A stretch of DNA of 64,000 nucleotides from Reticulitermes speratus (GCA_021186555.1 JAJKFL010000014.1:18737533-18801532), one strand, 5' to 3'. Numbered from the stretch's first letter, positions 11,401 through 23,085 are shown. The notes: generated by a model not told the origin, from the sequence alone. Made by a program: numbers and translations.

Positions 11401-12817
11401 GTTCACATTTTTTGAGTGGAGTGTTATCGAAAGAAACATTGTTTTATGTTGCCATCTTGAAAGGCCGAATGTAGAACAGAATCTAAAGAATTGCTAACCG
11501 TAGTTTGTAAGAACATCCATTTTTCATATGAAGCATAACCCATTTTCTGTCCATATAGGAGCATGTGGAGTTTCAAAGGCAGGAGCAGGTGATGATTGCG
11601 ATGCAAATACATTGCTAGGATATGCACTCTATTTTTATACTTACTCAACTTGGAAAGGGAAAGCACTCTACTTGGAGGATCTATATGTAACCCCTGGATG
11701 TCGAGGGCGGGGTCTGGGATCAGCTTTGTTTAATAGAGTAGCTAAGGTAGGGATCTAAACATTTCAGGTTTCGTGTAATTACAGTACAGCAAAATTCCGT
11801 TAATCCGACTCGCATGGGACTGGACAGGTTCCTAATTATTGAAAATTCTGGATTATCAGACAGTACCTATACTGACCTAAGTTATTACAGATAACTTTTT
11901 GTTACTGAAAAACTAATTCCCGTTGGATATATCATTCATCTGCTGGTTCAGGGTGATCAGGCTGTGCTTTTGTGTTTTCTGGAGTCTTCATGGCGGAAGA
12001 AGTTGATGGAGTAGGAGACCACGGTTTAAGAGATACCACAACAGTCAATGTACAGATGATGTACAAACACTCTTGGAGGCCTTTTTGAATGTGTCCCTGA
12101 GAGCTGCTTGTTTCATGGATGAAGCTTTTTTCTGGTTAAAAGCAAATCCTCCGGTCTTGGGACTGCTCCCTTCAAGTGCCAAATTATCAGGATTTCTGAA
12201 TTATTGGACATTGGATTAAAGGAATATTGCTGTATTATGGTTTCAGTGTTTATGCACCTTAAAAGTTATAAGTTGACCCTAGTGCGAATCTTTGAGATTA
12301 TATCATGCAGTTTTAGATAGTGAGAATGTGTAGCAGTTGTCATTATACACAGACTTAGGTCACTAAATTGTCGAATTCTTAATTTACAATGTCTATATGT
12401 CTCTCTGTATAGGCCTACAATTGTAGACATAGAAATATGTGTGATAATGACATATTTGGTGAGTTTAGTGCAGTAGAGGAATAGTGTTATATTTTATTTT
12501 AAATTTGCCACCTGCAAGCTGACAGTTTGGTGGAATCACAAGTAGACAGGTTTCAGTGTATGTTTTTAAGTTTATATGTCTGTAACAAGCATTTACACTT
12601 CAGTTTACTTACATATTTATTTCAGAGAGCTTTTGAGTCTCATTGTTGTCGATTAGATTTTGCTGTCCTCAATTGGAATCCAGCTCAGGACTTCTATAAG
12701 GCGAAAGGTGCAGTTAACATCACGGAGGATGAAGGCTGGCATCACTACAGATTAGATCGTGAAGCTCTGGCAAAGCTGGCACTAGAAGTAAACAAGGCTG
12801 ATGTTACTAATGAATAG
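5422..12817 (+). CDS. GNAT diamine/thialysine N-acetyltransferase (SSAT-like), complete
   Basis: Exons are 5422-5487, then 6671-6722 or 7716-7767, then 9406-9525, 11559-11746 and 12626-12817 (stop 12815-12817). With one copy of exon 2 the protein is 205 residues, against about 171 in vertebrate SSAT. The extra length is a loop at about residues 60-97. The family moves acetyl from acetyl-CoA to polyamines or thialysine in the cytosol. The acetyl-CoA motif R-x-x-G-x-G is R128-G131-G133, directly after LYLEDLYV. E119 and Y166 (in DFYKAKGA) align with the catalytic Glu and Tyr of SSAT. The start ATG gives [14 protein letters not shown], a typical GNAT beta1-alpha1 opening. Intron 1 has a GC donor (gcaagt at 5488); all others are GT-AG. 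Introns carry a LINE (7051-7491), a SINE (8795-9005), a LINE (10256-10920) and a Tigger element (11787-12232). Substrate preference cannot be read from the sequence. Confidence 0.9.
6671..6722 (+). CDS. alternative exon 2a of the acetyltransferase
   Basis: This is a 52-nt exon with a pyrimidine-rich tract and TTTCCAG acceptor before it and a GTCAGT donor after it. It enters in phase 0 and leaves in phase 1. It encodes [17 protein letters not shown] plus the first base of the next codon, which becomes Val after joining exon 3. The ELA start and the acidic/proline-rich continuation match the segment after the first helix of SSAT-like enzymes. It is the upstream member of a tandem pair with the exon at 7716-7767. 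The weaker donor (GTCAGT, against GTAAGT for 2b) suggests that inclusion may be regulated. Confidence 0.85.
7051..7491 (+). mobile_element. 5'-truncated LINE with target-site duplication
   Basis: The frame encodes [20 protein letters not shown], then RMRWVGHVA and [18 protein letters not shown], with a stop after the MNHLVP segment. This is the very common C-terminal tail of an insect LINE reverse transcriptase. The element is bounded by a 12-bp direct repeat with one mismatch (ctaatactctaa at 7039-7050, ctaataccctaa at 7492-7503), so it is a complete 441-bp truncated insertion. It sits in the intron between exons 2a and 2b. Confidence 0.85.
7716..7767 (+). CDS. alternative exon 2b of the acetyltransferase
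   Basis: This is a 52-nt exon preceded by TTGTTTCAG and followed by a strong GTAAGT donor, with the same length and phases as exon 2a. It encodes [17 protein letters not shown] plus a split codon that becomes Ile with exon 3. This version is nearer the vertebrate SSAT pattern (ELAKYE...EEQV). Using both exons adds 104 nt and breaks the frame, so the two are expected to be mutually exclusive. No third copy is visible between 7768 and 9405. Confidence 0.85.
8795..9005 (+). mobile_element. SINE family A copy, 5' truncated
   Basis: It has body and tail blocks of family A (ggggcgtgctgaagttaaga, then gagctatacc, then ccttcatggcatggacaggg). The tRNA-like head is not recognisable. It lies in intron 2 of the acetyltransferase gene. 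Confidence 0.65.
10256..10920 (-). mobile_element. RTE-like LINE reverse-transcriptase C-terminal fragment
   Basis: A 212-codon open frame reads [43 protein letters not shown] and RNRTEWRRL. These are hallmarks of the C-terminal domain of endonuclease/reverse-transcriptase proteins of RTE-like LINEs. The catalytic RT core is absent. It is in intron 3 of the acetyltransferase gene, antisense. The unbroken frame suggests a fairly recent insertion. Confidence 0.8.
11787..12232. mobile_element. Tigger/pogo-type non-autonomous DNA transposon
   Basis: Terminal inverted repeats start CAGCAAAATTCCGTTAATCC on the left and CAGCAATATTCCTTTAATCC on the right (read inward), and TA dinucleotides flank both ends (11785-11786 and 12233-12234). 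The inner TTATTGGACATTGGATTA pattern is typical of Tigger ends. No transposase is left. It lies in intron 4 of the acetyltransferase gene. Confidence 0.75.
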
Positions 12818-14084
12818 AATTCTTATAATGTTACCAGTTGTTTTGTTTAAATGATGTTATATATGTTAATCAGTACTAGGATTGTTTAATAATGTGTAGT
12901 AATCGGGCATCTACTCTTCAACACTGAAGGTGGAGGCAACAGGTTTCGTGAAATGGTTGGTTAGTACCTTTTGTTGAACCTCATCCTGTCATATCCCAGA
13001 AGGTCATAATATAGACATCTGATAATTTCATGGAAGTGTGACTTTTCATCTTTCTTGTACAGCTACTTGTATCAGTCATGATCAGGGCCCTTTTCTGATT
13101 CTATCTTGTTATGTGTCGTCATACGTTAATTTTTTTCTGGTTGTACACAACAATGCATTTTGTTGGCAGTTGGCCATAACAAGCAAAAACAGTAATGTAT
13201 GTTAGTGATGAATAATAAAGGTTCATATAATGACAAACATTTTATGTTTATTAATGTTCTCTATTTTCAGTCATTGCAGATATATTGTTGATATTTTCTA
13301 TGGAAAACTAAGAAAGTATCCCCCTACCTGTCTACTCACATATACATCCAAGTTTTCTTTCTAGCAGTAAATCTGCTGGTTTCTGTTATCCATGTATAAG
13401 TTCTTTGTCACATGAGTTTATAATGCTTGGTGGGCTGGCACATCTGCCTTACATCTGGGAGATAGCTGGCTCAAATTCTGATTTTATTCGGTCCTTCAGG
13501 TGAATGACACGATAGTGCCTTCAAAGAGGCCACTGAATTGGCTTCCCATATAATCTTCTGTGTCATGTGAAATATCAATGACGTGTATTTAGACTTTTTC
13601 CGTCGTCACTGTGTATATAGACACAGTGTTCCAAAAGCAAACTGCTTTTGTGTTCAGGTGAACTACTTCTGTGTCATCATTTTTAAACATCCTACATATC
13701 TCATTCAATCTTACTTACAGGGATTGATGCAGCACTGTAGAAGAACCATAAAAACTCAAATCAACTCATATTTTTATTGGGAAAATGCTGGAAATGCATG
13801 AATTGGTAACTCAAGCCAAACACCTATACGTAATTGCATGGTGTAGGGTCCTTGTAAAGTTGATAGTTACTGAGCTGGTTGTGGACTGGGTGATGGCTTA
13901 CTCTGAAGATTTGTTCAAGGTTTTCCTCAATCAGTGCAGACATATGGTAGTTCAGTATGTGTGGCTACTTGAAGGATGAATGGTTTGTGATCCTGAAGTT
14001 GCCATATCGAACTTAACAAAATGGTAGGTCTCTTCATTTGACCATGATTTGTTCATATTTGTTATACATGATATGGCATGTATG
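12818..14084. other. 3' flank of the acetyltransferase gene; little recognisable
   Basis: It contains the 3' UTR and, at about 13425-13560, a tRNA-like SINE-type sequence (a GGTGGGCTGG-like A box and GGCTCAAATTC-like B box, followed by a tail mentioning gtgccttcaaag). Open frames here are short and match nothing recognised. Confidence 0.3.
13214..13219 (+). promoter_or_regulatory. likely polyadenylation signal of the acetyltransferase gene
   Basis: AATAAA lies about 400 bases after the stop codon at 12817, in an otherwise open 3' region, and T/TG-rich sequence follows it. Position and motif fit the 3' end of the transcript. No transcript evidence is available here. Confidence 0.4.
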
Positions 14085-14327
14085 GGATGCCTTGGCTCAG
14101 GTGGTTAGTTGCTGGCCTCTGACTGTGGAGGCCAGGGTTTGATCCTAAGTAGTCTGTGGGATTGGTGGTAGATAAAGTGGCACTGGGACAGGTTCTCCCT
14201 GCACTTTGTTTTGCCTTGTCAGTCTCATTACACACTAACATTTAAAAAATGCTTGACACTCATATTTTATTCATTTACCATTGGCAGTATATAATCGTAG
14301 CAATTGACAGCATCCTTCAATAAACCA
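14085..14327 (+). mobile_element. SINE family B copy
   Basis: The head GGCTCAGGTGGTTAGTTGCTGG followed by GGGTTTGATCC forms tRNA-like A and B boxes. The body has gataaagtggcactgggacagg and the tail has ttgacagcatccttcaataaa. Four related copies are in the window (22858, 23360, 26640 and this one). Imperfect ATGGCAT repeats at both flanks may be the target-site duplication. Confidence 0.7.
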
Positions 14328-14619
14328 CTTAAAATGATGGCATAGATGCAATTTAAAATCTTATTTAACTGTTTAAAGCCCAGTGATAACAATATGTAGG
14401 CTACCACGTGGTGTAACCTACACAAACTCTGCTTTTTGAAGGCACCATGTTTTTATGTGTTACTTATGATATGCACAATAAGCCAATTACTTCCCTAAGT
14501 AGCTTCAACCAGCTGGCTGATTAATGGAGACAGAATTTGTTCTGTGTGAAGTAGGAAATGAAGTTTTATATGTAATTAGGACGTTGAATATTCCCACTGA
14601 GTTGTTCTGATTATCATTT

Positions 14620-14760
14620 TTAGGCGCTTTTGCAAGTAGCTTCGTCATGTCCGTCAGCCTGTCTGTCCACACAGAACAACTGAGCTCCCACTGGACGGAT
14701 ATTCATTAAATTTGATATTTGAGGATTTTTCGAAAATCTGCTTAGAACATTTAGGTCTGA
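14620..14760 (+). repeat. Dispersed repeat (CCCACTGGACGGAT family)
   Basis: The block gtcatgtccgtcagcctgtc, then ctcccactggacggat, then a tttgatat-like end is repeated in reverse orientation at 40380-40515. The class is unassigned, although such sequence is widely scattered in insect genomes. Confidence 0.5.
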
Positions 14761-15914
14761 CAAGACATGTACCACGTATTCATAAAAAAATATAGAGGTA
14801 TGTAGTGAAACTAATGAAAATGAGGCAAAATTCAGTTCCTTGGGAATGACAGTAACAATTTGAAATTTTATTCCTGAAATTAAGACTAAATTATATTCAA
14901 GAAGTTCTTGCTACAATTCTGGTCGCCATCTTTTACCCTTTAGTATCCCATATAAGATCCAAAGAAACCCCAAAACTATAACTTTGCTTGCTTACTTTCT
15001 TAGATGCATGATGTTTGTGAATAAGGTAAGGAACTCTATATCTAATCTAAGAAGGATGAAGTTATTACACAATAAAGAGCTAGAAAGTTTGTGCTTTTCC
15101 TTAATATTTTCTGAATAAAGCAAGGAAAAATAGATGGTCAGGACGTTAAGAATTCATGGATGAAACTACAGTGAAGACAGCAAGAAACTAACCACTTATC
15201 TCCATCTAGTGCAAGATTGTTTTACTTCATAGATCTTCAATGCATCGATTCTTAAGCACAGAGACAACTTTACATCTCACATGCTGCCTAAACACATTGA
15301 AAATATTGCATGTACCTATTTCTGAATAATACATATTTGGAAGCAAAATAATTTGTTTATGGAATACACACAAACACATTTCTTTCATAAAATATATGCT
15401 GGATGTTTCATAATTGTGTTCTAAGAGTACAAAGACTAGTGAAAGTTTTGCACATGGGTGTTTGGTAAAATCAGTAAATATGTAGAAAGATTCATGAGTA
15501 ATGACATCAAAGAACCAATTGAACAAATCTATGCATATTACTGTGTATTTAAAAGCTAGTGGCATCACTGGGGACTGAATATTGACAGACTTCTGACAAC
15601 ACTGAAACTGCCATGTTTGACCTGTGGTAGGAGAAAAACTAATTTTTGGTGTTGTTTATAAAACAATATCATGGAAGAATATAAATTAAAGTACATAAAA
15701 GCAAAGAACTAAGAAAAATATTGAGCTCTTTGAGGGATGTGATAATTGAGGAATGGAGGAAATCACATGATATGGAACTTTTCATAGTACTGGCAGGGCA
15801 GCAGAATCATGATGATTATAATGGATATTCAAATTCAGTTATTAACTAGAAGGCACCAACAAAAATGCACAAAGTTAATATATAACAAAAAGTTGTTAAG
15901 GATCATTTTAACTC

Positions 15915-15957
15915 TGACATGTTTCGGTGGCATATCTACCACCATCATCAGGGAGTA
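15915..15957 (-). ncRNA. hammerhead-like motif, left palindrome arm
   Basis: On the minus strand: CTGATGA (15951-15945), extra T, a GGTGG...CCACC helix with a 7-base loop, GAAAC (15925-15921), AT, GTC, then AGAGTT. GTC is the classic hammerhead cleavage triplet, and CTC before the core can pair with GAG after it. The helix III loop would be only 2 nt. Confidence 0.4.
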
Positions 15958-16654
15958 ACTTCACACAGAAAGCTAGAAACACCACTGGTAAGGTAAAGTC
16001 CTTCTTGTTAGGTACACATCGCAAGAGTCACTTCACACAAATTCATGCACATAAAGCATAGCAGGCACTGTATACGTGCTGCGAAATTCCACTTCACACT
16101 GTTCTTCCAGATAGGGCACTGTAGATGATGAGTGTTGAAGTTAACAGGCCGCATGGATGGTGCAGAGTAGTGGTAGGCAGCTTTGTCCCGGAATGCACAA
16201 GGTAGCCAAGTGGCACTGTTGCAACTTGGTCGTAATGTTCCAGATATGTGGTATGCGTTGATGTGTGTGTGTGGTTTTTATGTGATGCCAGTTAGGTGTG
16301 TACTGGCATGGTGAGGTGTGCTTGCGTATTCCAGACCTGTGGTGTGTGTTGATTTGTGTGTGGTTTTTATGTGATGCCAGTTAGGTGTGTACTGGCATGG
16401 TCAGGTGCACTGGCATGTCTGACGGTCCCGTTATGTAGTGTGTAGGTCTGGGCCAACTGGAAGAGCACATTAGCCTCCACGCGGCCTCTTAACTTCAACA
16501 ACAATAGTCTACAGTGCCCTATCTGGATGAACAGTGTGAAGTGGACTTTTGGAGGGCGTATACATTGCATGAATTTGTGTGAAGTGACTCTTGTGATGTG
16601 TCCCTAACAAGAAGGACTTACCTTACCAGCGGTGTTTCTAGCTTTCGGTGTGGA

Positions 16655-16707
16655 GTTTCTCCCTGATGATGGTGGTAGATATGCCACCGAAACCTATTGG
16701 AGTTAAA
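16655..16707 (+). ncRNA. hammerhead-like motif, right palindrome arm
   Basis: CTGATGA (16663-16669), extra T, the same GGTGG...CCACC helix, then GAAAC (16689-16693). Flanks CTCC and GGAG pair perfectly as helix I, but the expected GTC triplet has decayed to ATT. It mirrors the left-arm copy. Confidence 0.35.
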
Positions 16708-16781
16708 ATAATCCTTTAAAAAGTTTTGTTATATATTAAATTTGTGCATTATTGTTGGTACTTTCTAGTTACTAACTCAAT

Positions 16782-19014
16782 AACATGCACAGTGTTAACA
16801 ATGATGTGAAATTCAAATTCAGGTTTACAATTTAAGTTTATGATGAAAGCGTTGGGGAGGAAACATTACATCTTATCAAAGTTTTATTCTATTTTCTCTG
16901 TCTTCCACCCTCAATAGGAAAATAATTTTATACAGAAAGCAACTCACAAGCTGCGGAAAGAAGTAAGATACTTAAGTTTCGTACGTCTGGAGAACTGTAG
17001 AGAAAAGGGATCTTGATAATGTGTTCGAAGTTAACTTCATGGTTTTAAAATTATGTTAATGAACATTACAGAAACAGAAAGCTAAATGTATTATAGATCA
17101 TGAGACTGAAGAAATTAGAAATCTGACTGGACTTATCCAACACTGAAACTCCTTTTTTGTTACAAATAACCAAAAATGGATGTAAGTTAACAATCAATAT
17201 TAAAATGTCTCATAAAACTTCAAGTTTTTCACATCTTTGGAAAAATGTCTGTTTATGAGTCAGATAATTGTAGGAGGAGACAAAGTCATATTAAGTAATG
17301 TAATTACGAAACATGAATTTACTAATGACTGTATGCCATGCACCCCCAAGAATTTCATATAAAAAAATTTTGCTAGACCAATAAAACAGACACAAAACAT
17401 TTCTTTAATCAGCAAATGTTCTATACAAAGTTGTATGCTTAATAGAGTACAGTCTCATATATTATATAATATGTATAAAATATCTACATAAGATTACTGA
17501 ATACAGTATGTTTTCAATAAGGTTTACATATAAAGATTTCTACTTTTCCAGCAAGAAGATATTTATTCTGGTATTATTTCGCATGGTATTGTAACCAACC
17601 ATTCTTTCAACCACATCTCACATTCATCTTTTGTTAATATTTGATCCCTTTCCAGTAATTACAAATAAATTTCCTTTCTTGACATGAAATGTATTTGACA
17701 CTAAATAATTTAAATAAAGATGATTTACTTTCAAGAAACAAGTAGAATACAGTCACATCTCTGAGCTCAAGAGGGCAAATACCATCTATCAATTTCATCA
17801 TTTTTCTTTCTTCGATCTCCAGAGTTTTGGTGACATTCTACTACAATCTTCAAGCTTCTATCAAATCCAAACACAAAAATGTATGACATAGTGACGAGTA
17901 TACAATGGAAAATTAGATATGAACCATATGTCAGTAAGCTTCACCCCAATAATAAACATACAAATTTTAAGTTTAAAAAGTGAAATTATGAGAAAATAAA
18001 ATAATGATTTGCTCGAAAAAGAAAGTATTGCATTAAATAAAATGACTAACTTCAAAACTTGTATATATTTTGTGATAAAACAGTTTCATCAATCTGTTCT
18101 ATGAACAAATACTTAATGAGCATAATGAGTAATCAACTATCACAACACACAAAATGGTATATGAAGTACCAAACTGTTCTTGAAAATATGGTTATTTTGT
18201 TACTTTAAAGGTCACTTGTGCAAGCAATACTATAGCTCTATTGGTCAGTGTTAGAAAACACGTATAAAAAAATGAAAATGAAAATCAATAATTTTATTAC
18301 TGCTAACGTACAAATCACAACATAAATTTTTAAATAGAATAAATCTTCAACACACAATTTTTTTTTTTAATGCAAGATGGTAGATGTTATCATTACAGTT
18401 TACAAGTTTCATGTGTATCTATTTCAATATGAAAACGCCATTTATGCAATAAAAAGTTTCGTGTATATTTGCAATAAGATTCTAGCATTGTATTTAATAT
18501 CAAAGCTTCTGAAATATGCACCGTAATAATACACACCAAGTTTTGTCACATAAGCACGTGCATACTCAGACTCATACAATTTTGTGTATAACATTTGATA
18601 TTTTGGACTGCACGTTTGTTTCATGTTTTGTTTTGACAGTAAATATACATTTATTTGTAATTTATTTTCTTATTTTAATTATGGTTTTACATATTACATA
18701 AGACAAAACCTTTACTTTCACTGTTTTGTGTTTTTTCTAATCTATCAGTAGTCAGATAATCACTCACTTCATACAAAATATCATTGTTACATGGCACTAA
18801 TTTTACAAAGCCTTGTTAATAAAAAACATGAATGATAAAAATTTAATCAGAATAAAAAAATAAGTCTATGTAAAACACACTGATGAAGTTCATTTTTTAA
18901 CACATCCTGTAATCTCTTCAGCAGACAGACAAAACAGTTTATGAAATTACAGAAACTGCTGTATTTAATATGCAACTAGAGTGATGCAAGTTACTTAATA
19001 AAAGTGCAGTTACA
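16782..19014. other. AT-rich intergenic DNA, nothing recognised
   Basis: This is strongly AT-rich sequence with only short, unconvincing open frames on both strands, and no transposon end, SINE head or splice-consistent exon. It may be unique intergenic DNA or very old repeats. Confidence 0.4.
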
Positions 19015-19340
19015 ATATCACGCCCCTAGCGCAACACTTCTAGCAAACAACATGCAGCAGAATCTGCAACTAGTCAACAAATTCCCTGTATTTTATGGAA
19101 CCTCAAGTTTCATTACCCTATTCACAACAGCCTGCCAGTGGTCCCTATCCTGAGCCAAATCAATCTAATACAATAATTTCTATCTTATTTCTTTAATATT
19201 CAATTTAATATTATCCTCCCATCTATGCCTAAGTCATCTGAGTGGTCACTATCCTTCAGGTTTTTTCACCAAGATTCTGCATGCATTTCTTTTCTTTCCC
19301 ATGTGGCCCACATGTCCCACCCATCTCACTGTCCTCAATT
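19015..19340 (-). mobile_element. LINE 3' fragment (same family as 7051-7491)
   Basis: The minus strand contains diverged versions of the GRPRHRWED-encoding block (cccatctatgcctaagt on the plus strand) and of the 3' end (aaattccctgtattttatgg). It is degenerate, with several frame breaks. Confidence 0.65.
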
Positions 19341-19925
19341 TAAATATTATAATACATTCAGAATGTCACAAGTCAAAAAACAAACTGTTTATAAAAGTGG
19401 AAATCATATTTTGATTAATATTTAAACTGCTGTTGTCGCATCATTACCATGTACCAATTACAAAATATTATTAATAAGAGAAATAACAACATTACACACT
19501 ACAGTAAGTTATATAATACATTTGTTTGTCCCAAGCTCATGTCAATGTGTACTGTTGGTGCTCTTATTGATTATATACGCACTACTGGGAATTATTCAAA
19601 TAAAAAACCAATATAACGTTACTGTTCACCGCAAGTCATGGCAATACATAGAGGTTGATGGTAAATTTCTGTTCAGACTTTCATGGGTGCTAAGTGAGGG
19701 TGACACTATATCAGGGAGTGCTATATCATAGTTTTAATGCATATTTAATAACACCCCTCCTTTAATTACAAACATGGTGAATGGACAGACTTTTCAGATG
19801 GAAGCAGGAATTGTGCCATATAACATTTTAAAATTTTGTATAAAGGCAAATATTTAACAAGTAATATTGTCATTCATGTGAAATCATGACACTTGAATAT
19901 TACTATCATCTGCTTGATTTACACT

Positions 19926-20365
19926 GTGACATAGCTCAGGCAGCTTCAGGTTCAGTCTTGGATGACTTCATGCAAGGCTCACGGTTGATTAAGTGGCACT
20001 ACAGTGGTGGCACTATGCTGTGACATAGCTCAGGCAGTAAATGCTGGTTTTTGATGGCAGAGCTTCAGGTTCAGTCTTGGATGACTTCACGCAAGGCTCA
20101 CGGTTGACTAAGTGGCACTACAGTGGTGGCACTATGCTGTGACATAGCTCAGGCAGTAAATGCTGGTTTTTGATGGCAGAGCTTTAGGTTCAGTCTTGGA
20201 TGACTTCATGCAAGGCTCACTGTTGACTAAGTGACACTACAGCAGTGGCACTATGCTGTGACAGCTCAGGCAGTAAATGCTGGATTTTGATCGCAGAGCT
20301 TCAGGTTCAGTCTTGGATGACTTCATGCAAGGTTCACGGTTGACTAAGTGGCACTACAGTGGTTT
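19926..20365 (+). repeat. 119-bp tandem array of SINE-head-like units
   Basis: Units begin with gtgacatagctcaggcag at 19926, 20020, 20139 and (slightly shortened) 20258. The first unit lacks about 25 bases. Each full unit contains a tRNA-like A box (TAGCTCAGGCAG), a B-box-like GGTTCAGTCTTGG, and a gtggcactacagtgg end. The copies are nearly identical, so the expansion is recent. Confidence 0.85.
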
Positions 20366-21944
20366 CTTCTTCAGGTTTCCCCTGCTAATCATCATTCCAC
20401 CATTTCTCAATAATCATCTATTGCTGCCCTCTGTGGTTTGACATAGCACTGACCAGGCTGCACCTCATCACATTTTCGGCTTTTTAAGGTGGTGGCTTCA
20501 CCTCGATGCAGCACGTCACTAGTTATGGAGTAAGGACGTTTTATTTTATGTTTTGTCCTACAGTGAGTATCCAGACAAACATTTAGGGCCAGGTTAACTG
20601 ATTTCATCATGAATATTGATAGACTGAATTCATGATGTTTACTGTTTGGCAAAAATGACCACTGATGCAAAAATACTCTTTCCAGAGACAGGCTAGCCTG
20701 ACTGAGGATTTTTGCGATTCTTTCAAGTCCCTCCAAGCAAATACCATGAGTGTACCTCAAATATGGCTAAGATTACGTTTCCAATTCATTATTCACTAGT
20801 CACACTACCCAATCTACATAATCTGAACCATTATGTATCATTAAATAAAACAAGAAAAAAAAACAAGGTAACCATTCAAAATGGTTCCTATGGTTTACTT
20901 TTCTAACAACATGTCTGACACAAGCCTGACATCATACATATAAAATCCCTTTGTATCTCCAGTTTCTTCATTTCTCTGCATCTGGCCTAGCTGCTAGGTC
21001 ACTGTAACTGCTTTATAATGCATCAAGTGATTTATGACCACTTTTGTTTGTAGCCAGTTCTTAGAGTGTGTTGTGTACTGCTCTTGTGTTGTATGGCAAC
21101 TGTTTAGTACATAAAACAATCACTATGTGGCTCCATTGCAGGAAATAAAATCAAATAGGTGTGATGTCACATGCTTCCACACTTCTGGTACTTCTTCCTT
21201 TTTTGATTAACAGGGATGTACATTCATAGTGCGTCATAACAGATACACAATAATGGTATGTCAGTATCTTTTACTGTAACGAACACAAGTATGAAGAACA
21301 GGAGATTCCACTAGCTCAGTATAAAATCCCCTACCTCTCACAAAAAAAGTTCTTGCCAATATTTCATTTATAGCAAAAGAAAAATAACACTGTAGTGGCC
21401 AGCAGGATTTACAGATTTTAAGACAATAAGTCCTTATACATTACGCATTATAACAGAATTATTCATGGCGAGAGAGAGTTTATGTGTGTGCACATAGGAA
21501 ACAAAACTTCTTTGTACATTTTAAGACAAAAATGTAATAACTAAGCAACGTATGCACTGTTGTAACTAATGTATCAAACTCAGCAACATAATAAATTACA
21601 AAAATTTTGTGTATCGAAAAATATTGTGCAAACACAGACACTATCTTCATCTGCAGCCATCAGGAAGCATGGAAAGTTTGGTTCAGCCCTTACTATGACA
21701 CTTATTGAAGTTTTTAAAATTAAACTTCTGAAATCCACACTTAATCTTCAACAATGTGAAAACTATCTCATCAATGTTCTGTGGCATGCATGGTGTAATA
21801 TCCTTTGATAAAACGTTTCTTGAAAGCCAGGATAAGAATAAGCACAATCTTCAAATGCCATTAACCTGGATTTCAAATTATCAGTTTCTGATGAAAGGTA
21901 AAAAAGGTAAGGTTAGTCATATCATGAAGACATATGGGGGAATA
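20366..21944. other. Intergenic sequence without recognised genes
   Basis: A 117-codon minus-strand open frame (20760-20407) and a plus-strand one near 21569 have no recognisable motifs and no splice context that supports a gene. No repeat family was identified with confidence. Confidence 0.3.
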
Positions 21945-22160
21945 AAGATGGAGCTCAATTTATCTTTGTCTGACACTAGATGGAAGTGAGTGATTACTTC
22001 CGCACTGGATGCTTTATGACTAGTGTAAGAGTTCCCAGTACCATTTGGATAGGAAGGCCCACAGAGAGTCTGGATGTGGTGGTAAATAAAATGATCCCTG
22101 CCTCTGCCAGGAATCAAACCTGGTTATTCTTTCACTGCTTGAATATATGAACTCAATTGT
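21945..22160 (-). mobile_element. Diverged SINE family A copy
   Basis: In minus orientation: a B-box-like ccaggaatcaaacctgg on the right, and the agatggaagtgagtg body block on the left. It is heavily diverged but keeps the family order. Confidence 0.5.
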
Positions 22161-22324
22161 ATACTATGGCTTAAAGACTGCAAAAATAAATCAATTATGC
22201 TAACTATAATAAACTGAAAACTTTCTGTCCAGTATGGCTTCCACTTTCACAGTGGATAAACCTTATTACAAATGGGACTGTATTCTGTGACACTCGTGTT
22301 AAGGAAATACCAACTGCTTTATAT

Positions 22325-22700
22325 GTGGCAATTGGGCACATGGTGACACAGTTGGTTGAGGCATTGCTCTACAACCCGGAAGGTCGCGGGTTAAATTCCT
22401 GATGGTGTCACTGCAATTTTTCATTGACATAATCCTTTAGGTCGCACTATGGCCCTGGGGTCGACTCAGCCTCTATCAGAAATGTGTACCAGGAGTATTT
22501 CCTGGGGGGTAAATGCGGCCGGTGTGTAGGGCTGACAACCTTACCACCTTCATGTGCTGACTGTCTAGAAATCTGGGAGCCTCAACCTCCTGGAACCCTA
22601 AGGGCCTGTCCAGGCCTGCAATGGGATTGCTTTACCTGTTATATGTGGCAAAAGAGGAACATACACGAGATTGATACAGGCATCCAGGAAAACTTGCTCT
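22325..22700 (+). mobile_element. SINE family C copy
   Basis: The tRNA-like head has GTTGGTTGAGGC (A box) and GGTCGCGGGTTAAATTCC (B box). It is followed by a long body (cctggggtcgactcagc; gggggtaaatgcggccgg; gagcctcaacctcctggaac) and a short tail. Only this copy is seen in the window. Confidence 0.65.
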
Positions 22701-22857
22701 GTGGCTCAGGTGGTCAGAACACGATTCAAGTTAGAACAGAATAAAGATTCAAGACTGTCATTAATGACAAATGTTCATTTTGAGATTTGAGGTTCTTACA
22801 GCTGTATTAATGAACACTGAAGTCTTCTGGGATATGACACAATACAGATTTGTAACG

Positions 22858-23085
22858 GGCCATGCCATGCCTCAGGTGGTTAGTTGCTGGCCTTTCACAA
22901 TGGACACATGGGTTCAATCCTAAGCAATCAAAGTGGGATTTGTAGTGGACAAAGTGCCACTGGTACAGGTTTTTCTCTGAGTACTTTGGTTTTCCCTCCA
23001 CCAATGCTCTATACTCATTCATTCATCTACCAGTGCCATATATAATCTTAGAAACTGACAGCATCATTAAATAACACATACAAAA
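22858..23085 (+). mobile_element. SINE family B copy
   Basis: The head CTCAGGTGGTTAGTTGCTGG and GGGTTCAATCC are followed by gtggacaaagtgccactgg and the gacagcatcattaaataa tail. It forms an inverted pair with the copy at 23360-23556. Confidence 0.75.

Larger units (their letters stand above)
15833..16781. repeat. 949-bp palindrome (long inverted repeat, foldback-like element)
   Basis: The left arm from 15833 and the reverse complement of the right arm to 16781 align over about 330 bases. Both contain gcaccaacaa/gtaccaacaa, tatataacaaaa, cggtggcatatctaccacca and the acttcacactgttc block. The centre (about 16160-16460) includes a 91-bp direct repeat (copies from 16238 and 16329). There is no ORF with a recognised product. 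Each arm carries an outward hammerhead-like motif. The ends show no clear target duplication. Confidence 0.75.

Noticed and set aside
20407-20760. 117-codon minus-strand open frame next to the tandem array
   Set aside because: No recognisable domain, no splice context and composition like the surrounding intergenic DNA.
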